From: a bacterium GBS-1
GTDB lineage: Bacteria; Synergistota; GBS-1
NCBI GenBank assembly: GCA_001443005.1
Contig: LEKQ01000011.1
Location: forward strand, 1-35,877
Direction: 5' to 3'
DNA length: 35,877 bases
Both the position numbers and the translations under genes were made by a program. The first letter of the stretch is position 1. Each line of letters starts with the position of its first letter. Below are positions 15,846-23,316 of the stretch, in pieces. Below the pieces are notes generated by a model. The model saw nothing but the letters and a program-made list of their open reading frames with translations. It had not been told where the DNA came from and did not search any database.

Positions 15846-16866
15846 CGGCCCGGGGGAGCTCTACTCCTGGGGTATCCCTCTTTCAAGATATCTGATGAAT
15901 AGGGGGTGGAAGGTCTTCTTGAAGCTTTTGCCCTGTCAGTTTTCAAGCGGGCTTGAGGAGAGGGTAGCTCAGGATGAGGGGTTTGACCTCGGGGGTGCGG
16001 AGGATGTCGATATCATACTTCAGCTTGGAGGAGATGCCTTCTGGGGGTGGAGGGAGAAAAGAAAAAGAAAGGTTCCGCTTTTGCGATATGGCTTCGGAAC
16101 CGGTGGGTTCTTCAACTTTGCTTACGATTCTTATCTTTTGCCACATCCGAGCTTGAAGAAGATCTTTGATGGAAGGAAAGCGGTTGTGGTGGGTAGCCTT
16201 TCCTCCGACAGGGTTAATACCCTTCCCTCCCGAAAGGAGGCTCGCGAGATTTTGGGCTTGAAAGACGAGTTCCTTTTAGGTATATTCCCAGGAAGCAGGC
16301 TTCCCATATGGAAGAGAGCCTCTTTATTCCTGAAGGAGCTTATTAAAACCCTTCCTAAAGATGTCGTCGTTAGGGTTGGGAGGTCGCCCTTCATCCCTCG
16401 CGAGGAGCCTTCCTTTCTTCCTGAAGCTTCTCCCGAGCTTCTTTTGGTGGCCTCTGACCTTCTTTTGACCCTTCCTGGAACTAACACCTTAGAGGCAGCG
16501 GCTTGTGGGACGCCCATGCTTGTAGTTGCGCCCCTGTCTTTCTTAGACCTAGCTCCTATGGCTGGCTTTTGGGGTTCCCTCTCATCCCTTCCTATCTTCG
16601 GTAAGTCCTTAAGGCTCTTCATCTTGAGGTCCTTCTTGAAGAGGGTGGGTTTCATATCTTGGCCCAACAGGCTTATCGGTGAGGAGCTCGTTCCGGAGAT
16701 GGTGGGGGAGGTATCCCCGAGGGATGTGGCTCGAAGGATAAGCTCCTTGATAGAAGATGGGGGGGAGATCTTACGGAGCATGAGGGAGAGGCTACCTAAG
16801 ATCGTCGGAGGTCCGGGAGCATCATGGAGAATAGAGGAAGTGCTAAGAGAGTCGCTAAGCTGCTAA
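15823..16866 (+). CDS. LpxB-like glycosyltransferase of unknown specificity
   Basis: A 347-residue GT-B-type protein distantly related to LpxB. Visible similarities are the N-terminal VNGPGELYSWGIPLSRYL (compare GELSGELYAY in LpxB), GIFPGSRLPIWKR after the linker, and LLLTLPGTNTLEAAACGTPML in the donor-binding part. It lacks the SPDFN and PSxWAW motifs of true LpxB, so it probably uses another acceptor or donor. It lies between lpxB and msbA, overlapping both (23 and 43 bases), so it should act on a lipid A intermediate in the cytoplasm before flipping. Since no waaA is in the window, a core-sugar transfer role is possible but unproven. Confidence 0.75.
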   Translation: MRLLLLVNGPGELYSWGIPLSRYLMNRGWKVFLKLLPCQFSSGLEERVAQDEGFDLGGAEDVDIILQLGGDAFWGWREKRKRKVPLLRYGFGTGGFFNFAYDSYLLPHPSLKKIFDGRKAVVVGSLSSDRVNTLPSRKEAREILGLKDEFLLGIFPGSRLPIWKRASLFLKELIKTLPKDVVVRVGRSPFIPREEPSFLPEASPELLLVASDLLLTLPGTNTLEAAACGTPMLVVAPLSFLDLAPMAGFWGSLSSLPIFGKSLRLFILRSFLKRVGFISWPNRLIGEELVPEMVGEVSPRDVARRISSLIEDGGEILRSMRERLPKIVGGPGASWRIEEVLRESLSC

Positions 16867-18560
16867 GACCTTACCTTTACCATATAGTCTTGGCCTTGAT
16901 ATGTATGGTGGCCGTTTCGGGACTATCCTTAATCCTGCCTTGGCTGGTTAAGGAGATAATAGATAAGGTTCTGATAAATAAGGACCTAAGGATGCTTAAC
17001 CTCATATGCCTTCTAGCCATAGGGATTTACTTCCTTAAGGGGGTCTTTTCCTTCGGGCAAGAGTATCTAATGGCCTATGTGGCACAGAGGGTCATCTTTG
17101 ATTTAAGAAGCAAACTCTGGCGGCACCTTTCCCGCCTCTCCTTAAGCTTCTTCGTGAGAGAGAGGGGGGGAGAGATAATCTCTCGCTTGACCAATGACAT
17201 ATCGATGATAGAGCAGACGCTCACCTATGGAGTGGTTGATCTTGTGGTAAGGAGCGTTACCGTCATTGGGATAATAGCTTTTATATTCTACATAAACTGG
17301 GAGCTCTCCCTAATATCGCTATCTTTACTCCCATTAACTGCTCTATTGATAGATAAATACAGCAAGAAGATGAGGAAGCTTGGGAGGAGCGTTCAAGATA
17401 GCCTGGCGAGCTTAACCACAATAGTCAGTGAGGTGATCGGGGCGATAAAGGTGGTTAAGGCTTTCGCCGCTTCCGACAAGGAGGTCCAGAGATTCGAGGA
17501 GGCAAATCTAAGGAGCCTAAGGGTCTCTCTTAAGGGTGCTAAGCTGAGGGCTTTCCTATCTCCTTTAGTTGAGATTGTTGCAGCTTTATCAACCATATTC
17601 CTGCTTTGGTATGGTGGGAGAAAGGTCATAGCTGGGAAGCTTACTCCTGGGGAGCTTGTGGCCTTTTTAGGCTACGTAGCCTTTATAGTTACCCCTCTTA
17701 AGGGGCTTTCGGGCATCTTTAGCAGGCTTCAGCAGGCTTTAGCCGCCTTAGACAGAATCTTCGAGGTTATGGATCTACCGCTTGAGGTCCCGGAGAGGGA
17801 AGATGCCATGGTCATGCCGAGGATAGAAGGGGAGGTAGTCTTCGATAATGTTAGCTTTTCCTATGATGAGGAGCCTGTGCTAAAAGGGATAAACCTTAGG
17901 GTTAAGCCGGGTGAGGTTATAGGTGTAGTTGGACCAAGCGGCGCTGGTAAAAGCACGCTTGTGGACTTAATCCCAAGGTTCTATGACCCTACTGAGGGAA
18001 GCGTCCTTATAGATGGCGTTGATATAAGAAGGGTTAGGCTTGATAGCTTGAGGAGACAGATAGGCATAGTTTCTCAGGAAACTGTTTTGTTTGCCGCTAC
18101 GATAAGGGAGAACATAGCCTATGGAAGGCCTGATGCAACTATGGATGAGATAGTGGAGGCTGCTAAGATAGCCAACGCTCACGACTTCATAGTAAAGCTA
18201 CCTAATGGTTATGATACGATTGTGGGAGAAAGGGGTGTTAACCTCTCGGGGGGTGAAAGGCAGAGGATAGCCATAGCGAGGGCGATACTCGCTAACCCAA
18301 GGATACTCATCTTTGATGAGGCTACCTCTGCTCTGGATAGCGAGTCTGAGAGGATAGTTCAGGAGGCCTTGGAGCGTGTCATGCGGGGCAGAACGACCTT
18401 CTTCGTTGCTCATAGGCTCTCTACCCTTCGCAACGTTGACAGGATAGTGGTTCTTAACGATGGTAGGATAGTTGAGGAGGGAACTCACGATGAGCTTTTG
18501 GAAAGGAAGGGGCTTTATTGGAAGCTTTACATCCTTCAGGGAGGGAATGGAGGGATTTAG
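16824..18560 (+). CDS. msbA: Lipid A export ABC transporter MsbA
   Basis: A 578-residue half-transporter with a six-helix N-terminal domain (about 1-320) and a C-terminal ATPase. Walker A is GPSGAGKST at 370-378, the signature LSGGERQR begins at 474, and Walker B ILIFDEA has Asp498 and Glu499, followed by the switch His in FVAHRL. It flips core-lipid A across the inner membrane. ATG 16824 has GGAGG 13 bases upstream and overlaps the previous gene by 43 bases. The family is hard to separate from other lipid-exporting ABC half-transporters by sequence, but its place among the lpx genes supports MsbA. Confidence 0.92.
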   Translation: MENRGSAKRVAKLLRPYLYHIVLALICMVAVSGLSLILPWLVKEIIDKVLINKDLRMLNLICLLAIGIYFLKGVFSFGQEYLMAYVAQRVIFDLRSKLWRHLSRLSLSFFVRERGGEIISRLTNDISMIEQTLTYGVVDLVVRSVTVIGIIAFIFYINWELSLISLSLLPLTALLIDKYSKKMRKLGRSVQDSLASLTTIVSEVIGAIKVVKAFAASDKEVQRFEEANLRSLRVSLKGAKLRAFLSPLVEIVAALSTIFLLWYGGRKVIAGKLTPGELVAFLGYVAFIVTPLKGLSGIFSRLQQALAALDRIFEVMDLPLEVPEREDAMVMPRIEGEVVFDNVSFSYDEEPVLKGINLRVKPGEVIGVVGPSGAGKSTLVDLIPRFYDPTEGSVLIDGVDIRRVRLDSLRRQIGIVSQETVLFAATIRENIAYGRPDATMDEIVEAAKIANAHDFIVKLPNGYDTIVGERGVNLSGGERQRIAIARAILANPRILIFDEATSALDSESERIVQEALERVMRGRTTFFVAHRLSTLRNVDRIVVLNDGRIVEEGTHDELLERKGLYWKLYILQGGNGGI

Positions 18561-18563
18561 GCT

Positions 18564-20438
18564 GTGTGCGGTATATATGGCATCTGTAGGTTTAACGGCG
18601 GCTTAGATTTAGACCTTGAGTTCTTCAATGAAACTGGAGAGCATCTCTCCCATAGGGGACCAGATGCTAAGGGGTTATTCTTCGACGGTTTCGTCGCCCT
18701 GGGGCATAGAAGGCTGTCTATAATAGATCTATCGGAGGCTGCTAATCAGCCCATGAGCGACGATGATGGGAAGTTATGGATAGTTTTTAACGGTGAGATC
18801 TATAACTTCCTTGAGGAAAGAAAGAGACTTGAGAGTAAAGGGTATCGATTTAGGACGAGGAGCGATACCGAGGTCGTGCTTAACCTCTATAAAGAAAGAG
18901 GCTTTTCTCTTTTGGAGAGATTAAGGGGGATGTTCGCCTTCTGCATATATGATAAGGAAAATAGGTTGCTTTTTCTCGCTCGTGACAGGGTCGGTAAAAA
19001 GCCCCTTTACTACTCCTTTAAGGATGGGGTTTTCTCCTTCGCCTCAGAGCCTAAGGCTCTCCTTAAGTGCGGTTCTTTAACACCTGTGCCCGACTTTAGA
19101 TCCCTATCTTACTACCTTTCCCTTGGCTATATCCCCTCTCCCTGGAGCGCCTTCGAGGGGGTGAGGAAGCTACCTCCCGCGAGCTTCATCGTGGTCAACG
19201 AGAAAGGTGTGAGCGACCCTCAGCTTTATTGGGAGCTTGATCATAGAAAAAAGGATTACCTTTCTGAGGATGAATGGTGCGAGATAATAAGGGAGAGCTT
19301 GAGGGAGGCGGTTAAGCTCAGGCTTATAAGCGATGTTCCCATAGGGGTCTTTTTAAGTGGAGGCATAGACTCAAGCGCTGTTACCGCTATTATGAGCGAG
19401 TTTTCCTCCGATGTTAAGACTTACTCCGTTGGTTTCACTTGGGGGGATTATGACGAAAGGGCTTACGCAAGGGTCGTAGCTCAGAGGTTTTCGACAGACC
19501 ATCACGAGTTCGTGGTTTCTCCTACCCTTGATGAAGCTCTTCCCTGGATAGTCAGGTATTATGATGAGCCTTTTGGCGATTCCTCGGCTATTCCTTCTCT
19601 TTACGTCTCAAAAGTGGCTTCAAGTTCCGTTAAGGTCGTGCTTAACGGTGATGGTGGAGATGAGAACTTCGCCGGATATGAGAGGTATAAGGGGGTAGCC
19701 TTGGCTGAGAAGGTGCTGTCGATTCCGGGTAGCCCGCTTTTAGGTAGATTGGGTGGGCTACTTCCCTTTCCTAAGAGAAGGGGTTTCATGCGGAAGGTGA
19801 GGCGCTTCCTTGAGTTCCTCTCCGGGAAGGATCTCTTCAGCTTTTACTATGGGACTATGTCCTACTTTAAGAGGGATGACCTCGAGCCCCTTTTAGGTCC
19901 GTCATGGGAGAGTAAAGACTACCTGGGTGAGGGGTATTTAAGGGGGCTTTATGACAGGTTCTCTGACTTGAAGAAGGTGGATAGGTTCCTTGCGGTTGAG
20001 ATAAGGTCCTATCTTCCCGAGGACCTTCTGGTTAAGATGGATAGAGCTACCATGGCCTTTTCCATAGAGGGCAGGTCTCCCCTTTTAGATCACCTGTTTA
20101 TGGAAAGGATGGCGCGCATTCCACCCGAGCTTAAGCTCAAGGGCTTTAAGAGCAAATACATATTTAAAAGGGCCCTTAAGGGTATCCTTCCCGATGAGAT
20201 ACTTAATAGGGGTAAGATGGGCTTCGGTGTCCCGCTTGAGCACTGGTTTAGGGGTGAGCTTGCTCCCTTCGTAAAGGAAAACCTTTACGGGGGCGCTTTA
20301 GTGAAGGAGGGTTTGCTTAGCTTAGGCGGTGTTAAAAGGCTGGTTGAGTCTCACGTTGAGGGGAAGAGTAACGAGTGGCATAGAATATGGCTTCTGCTCG
20401 TTTTAGAATATTGGTGGAGGGAGTGGTTCCTTGGTTAA
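18564..20438 (+). CDS. asnB: Glutamine-dependent asparagine synthetase-family amidotransferase
   Basis: A 624-residue class II glutamine amidotransferase. Cys2 after the initiator (CGIYGICRF) is the N-terminal nucleophile of the glutaminase domain (about 1-210). The synthetase domain has the ATP-pyrophosphatase loop SGGIDSSAV starting at Ser265. Start GTG 18564 lies nine bases after GGAGGG and three after the msbA stop. Its position between msbA and lpxK is unusual for a housekeeping AsnB. AsnB-like enzymes in surface-polysaccharide clusters amidate uronic acids (for example WbpS-type proteins), so a sugar-modifying role is an alternative. Which substrate applies cannot be decided from the motifs alone. 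Confidence 0.85.
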   Translation: MCGIYGICRFNGGLDLDLEFFNETGEHLSHRGPDAKGLFFDGFVALGHRRLSIIDLSEAANQPMSDDDGKLWIVFNGEIYNFLEERKRLESKGYRFRTRSDTEVVLNLYKERGFSLLERLRGMFAFCIYDKENRLLFLARDRVGKKPLYYSFKDGVFSFASEPKALLKCGSLTPVPDFRSLSYYLSLGYIPSPWSAFEGVRKLPPASFIVVNEKGVSDPQLYWELDHRKKDYLSEDEWCEIIRESLREAVKLRLISDVPIGVFLSGGIDSSAVTAIMSEFSSDVKTYSVGFTWGDYDERAYARVVAQRFSTDHHEFVVSPTLDEALPWIVRYYDEPFGDSSAIPSLYVSKVASSSVKVVLNGDGGDENFAGYERYKGVALAEKVLSIPGSPLLGRLGGLLPFPKRRGFMRKVRRFLEFLSGKDLFSFYYGTMSYFKRDDLEPLLGPSWESKDYLGEGYLRGLYDRFSDLKKVDRFLAVEIRSYLPEDLLVKMDRATMAFSIEGRSPLLDHLFMERMARIPPELKLKGFKSKYIFKRALKGILPDEILNRGKMGFGVPLEHWFRGELAPFVKENLYGGALVKEGLLSLGGVKRLVESHVEGKSNEWHRIWLLLVLEYWWREWFLG

Positions 20439-22557
20439 GACTGCCTTATCTAAAGTTTACTCCCTCGCCTCAAGGGCCTATCACTTTCTATACGATGTTC
20501 AACTTTTTTCGGCGGAGAAGCTCCCCGCGAAGGTTATATCCGTCGGGAACATAACGAGCGGGGGGACAGGTAAGACTCCTTTTGTTTTATACCTTGCGCG
20601 CAGGCTCTCATCAAGGTACAGGGTTGCCATACTTAGCAGAGGTTATAAAGGGAGGAGAGAGGATAGCTTCGGTCTTGTAAGCGATGGGAAGAAGATCTTG
20701 CTTAATGTTCTGGAAGCTGGAGATGAAGCTTATCTCCTTGCCAAGTCCTTGAAGGGCATTCCCGTTCTGGTAGGTAAAGACAGGGTTTTCTCAGGGAGCT
20801 TCGCCATCAGCTTTTTGAAGAGTCAGGTTTTGATACTGGATGATGGCTTTCAGTATCGCTCCCTTCAGAGAAACCTGGATATAGTCTTAGTAGATGCAAC
20901 CGACCCTTTCGGTGGAGGTAAGCTCCTACCGGCGGGGTTTTTGAGGGAGGGTCCGGAAGCTTTAAGAAGGGCCGACATAATAGTTATAACTAAGTCTTCT
21001 TTGGTATCGTCGTCTTTTCTGAGGGAGCTAAAAGAAGGTTTAAGGTTCCTTAACTCTCGTGCTCCTATATTCACGGCGGATTATAGATCTACCGGCTTCA
21101 GGGAGCTCTTTGGCTTCAGAAAGCTCTGGCTCGAGGGCGGGCCAGCCTGCGCTCTCTGCGGTTTAGGCAATCCCGATTCCTTCATAAGGCATCTGGAGAA
21201 GTTAGGGATTAATGTAGTGCTCGCTAAGGTGTTTCCCGATCACCACAGATACAGTGAGGAAGAGCTTAAGGAGATTGAGAGGGAGGCTTTATCCGTTGGT
21301 GCGAGGTTCGTAATTACCACATCTAAGGATGAGGTTAACATGCCTACCAGTTTTAAGCCTTCCATTCCCTTCTGGGTTAACGAGGTCGATCTTGAAGTTA
21401 ACGAGAGTGAGAGTTTCTGGAGAGAGGTAGAGAGGGCCTTAACCTGTAGGGTGCTCGTTCTATCCAACGGTCATGGAGAGGATGCCATAGCGGTTAAGCT
21501 CTGCAAGATGCTTGAAAGCGAGGGGTTTAAGGTTTTCGCCTTTCCCCTCGTGGGGGATGGAAAGGTTTTCAGTGTTCCTGTTTTATCCCCTCCCGCTATC
21601 CTCCCAAGCGGGGGAATAGTCAAGTATTATCTCTCGGATTTGATTAAAGATATAAAGGCAGGGTTGCTTAAGGTTCTCTGGAGGCAGTTTAAGGCTCTAA
21701 GGAGGCAGAAGGAGTTCGATAGATACATATGCATAGGAGACTTCTTCCTCGTTGCTTTCACGAGGCTCGCGCTTAAGGTTAAGCCCATATTCCTGGGGGT
21801 GGCTAAGACGGTGTATCTCAGCGGCTATTTTTCCTTTGAGAGGCGCCTTTTGAGAAGATGGTGCGAGCTCGTTTTAACCAGGGATCCTGAGACTGCCGAA
21901 AGCCTTCGCAAAAGCGGTGTTAAGGCTTATTACTGGGGCAATCCTATCATGGATGCCCTGGATATTCGGGGGATATCCTTACCCTTGAGTTCCCCCATAG
22001 TTGCCATTCTTCCCGGTAGTAGGGAGAGGGCCTACGACGACCTTCCTCTTCTTCTTGAGACTGTCCGTCTTTTAAGTGAGTCCAACGGTAGGGTTAACTT
22101 TATCCTGATACCCGCTTCATCGCTTAAGCTTGAGAGGGTAAAGGAGATAGCTCTCTCTAAGGGGTGGCAGTTCACCGAAGAGAACCCTCCCTTCTGTGGG
22201 GTGCTGAGGAAGGGAGATGCCAAGATATTTCTAACCACGGAGTTGGGGGATGCTCTTTCCTCCTCTACCGTCGTTCTTGGACTTGCGGGGACCGCAAATC
22301 AGCAAGCTGCTGGTTTAGGTAAGCCGATTGTGAGCATCGATGAGAAGGGTAAAAGGGTTCAGAAGAAGCTCCTGGGGAACGCTGAGGTTTTGGTGCCCTA
22401 TGACCCGAAGGCTTTGAAGGATATGCTTTACAATATATTGAAGGATAAGGATTTATATAAGAAGATGAGCAGTGAGGGTAAAAGGAGAATGGGGAGTAGG
22501 GGGGCTTTGGATAGACTTGTTCAATACCTTAAAGGGGAAAGGGTGATGGAAAGTTGA
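20431..22557 (+). CDS. lpxK: LpxK tetraacyldisaccharide 4'-kinase fused to an LpxB-like glycosyltransferase domain
   Basis: A 708-residue two-domain protein. Residues 1 to about 335 are LpxK, which phosphorylates the 4' position of the lipid A disaccharide: SVGNITSGGTGKTPFV holds the P-loop (44-49), followed by ILSRGYKGR and LILDDGFQYR. E. coli LpxK has 328 residues, so this half is complete. From about residue 339 a GT-B-like domain follows, starting VLVLSNGHGEDAIAVKL and with ILPGSRERAYDD and VVLGLAGTANQQAAGLGKP. It resembles proteins annotated 'lipid-A-disaccharide synthase-related', normally encoded separately. There is no frameshift or stop at the junction. TTG 20431 overlaps asnB by eight bases. 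Confidence 0.92.
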   Translation: MVKTALSKVYSLASRAYHFLYDVQLFSAEKLPAKVISVGNITSGGTGKTPFVLYLARRLSSRYRVAILSRGYKGRREDSFGLVSDGKKILLNVLEAGDEAYLLAKSLKGIPVLVGKDRVFSGSFAISFLKSQVLILDDGFQYRSLQRNLDIVLVDATDPFGGGKLLPAGFLREGPEALRRADIIVITKSSLVSSSFLRELKEGLRFLNSRAPIFTADYRSTGFRELFGFRKLWLEGGPACALCGLGNPDSFIRHLEKLGINVVLAKVFPDHHRYSEEELKEIEREALSVGARFVITTSKDEVNMPTSFKPSIPFWVNEVDLEVNESESFWREVERALTCRVLVLSNGHGEDAIAVKLCKMLESEGFKVFAFPLVGDGKVFSVPVLSPPAILPSGGIVKYYLSDLIKDIKAGLLKVLWRQFKALRRQKEFDRYICIGDFFLVAFTRLALKVKPIFLGVAKTVYLSGYFSFERRLLRRWCELVLTRDPETAESLRKSGVKAYYWGNPIMDALDIRGISLPLSSPIVAILPGSRERAYDDLPLLLETVRLLSESNGRVNFILIPASSLKLERVKEIALSKGWQFTEENPPFCGVLRKGDAKIFLTTELGDALSSSTVVLGLAGTANQQAAGLGKPIVSIDEKGKRVQKKLLGNAEVLVPYDPKALKDMLYNILKDKDLYKKMSSEGKRRMGSRGALDRLVQYLKGERVMES

Positions 22558-23285
22558 AGGCTGTAGCCGTGATACCTGCGAGGTTTGGTTCCACGAGGCT
22601 TCCTGGAAAGCCTTTGGTTAAGCTGCTGGGCAAGGAGTTAGTTCTTCACGTAATAGATAGGGCTCGTTCGAGTTCTCTTTTGCATGAGGTTCTTGTTGCC
22701 ACCGATGATGAGAGGATCAAGGCCTTGGTTGAGGGTTACGGGGTAAGGGCGGTCATGACACCCTCAGATTGTCCATCTGGGACCGATAGAGTTGCCATCG
22801 CGGTTAAAGATATATCCTGCGATATAGTGGTTAACCTTCAAGTGGATGATCCAACCGTAGATCCCAGAGCTATAGACTTAGCCATCAAGGCCTTGATCGA
22901 TGACCCCCTAACTCAGGTTTCTACCCTTTGTAAAAGGATAGAGAGGGAAGAGGAGATACACTCTCCTCACATAGTTAAAGTTGTATTTGATAAAGGTTAT
23001 AACGCCCTTTATTTCTCTCGCTCACCCATACCCTATGAGAGAAACAAGGGGGCGGTTTATTACAAGCATATAGGGCCTTATGTTTTTAGAAGGGATTTTA
23101 TATTCCTCTACACCTCTTGGGAGCCAACCCCCCTTGAGAGGGTTGAGTCCTTAGAACAGTTAAGGATCCTTGAGCACGGCTATAGGATAAAGCTGGTTGA
23201 AGTTGACTATGATAGCGTTGAGGTTGACGTTCCAGAGGATATACCTTTGGCCGAGGAGAGTTTGAGAAAGTCGCTTATGATATAA
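22554..23285 (+). CDS. kdsB: 3-deoxy-manno-octulosonate cytidylyltransferase
   Basis: A 243-residue enzyme that activates Kdo as CMP-Kdo. Motifs: VIPARFGSTRLPGKPL (CTP binding), VLVATDDERI, CPSGTDRVA and the PLERVESLEQLRILEHGYRI tail. The metal-binding motif usually written QGDEP is QVDDP here; its key first Asp is kept. TTG 22554 shares a TTGA junction with lpxK. Specificity for a Kdo analogue is possible given the changed motif, but the overall match to KdsB is good. Confidence 0.93.
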   Translation: MKAVAVIPARFGSTRLPGKPLVKLLGKELVLHVIDRARSSSLLHEVLVATDDERIKALVEGYGVRAVMTPSDCPSGTDRVAIAVKDISCDIVVNLQVDDPTVDPRAIDLAIKALIDDPLTQVSTLCKRIEREEEIHSPHIVKVVFDKGYNALYFSRSPIPYERNKGAVYYKHIGPYVFRRDFIFLYTSWEPTPLERVESLEQLRILEHGYRIKLVEVDYDSVEVDVPEDIPLAEESLRKSLMI

Positions 23286-23286
23286 T
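23278..23286 (+). promoter_or_regulatory. Candidate extended -10 promoter before the ligase/TPR gene
   Basis: TGATATAAT at 23278-23286 is a perfect extended -10 overlapping the kdsB stop codon. No good -35 lies at the right distance. It sits in one of the few real gaps of the block (23286-23316) and may let the downstream module be transcribed separately. Confidence 0.4.
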
Positions 23287-23316
23287 AACTTTTGTGATGA
23301 AGCTTCATTGGGAGGG

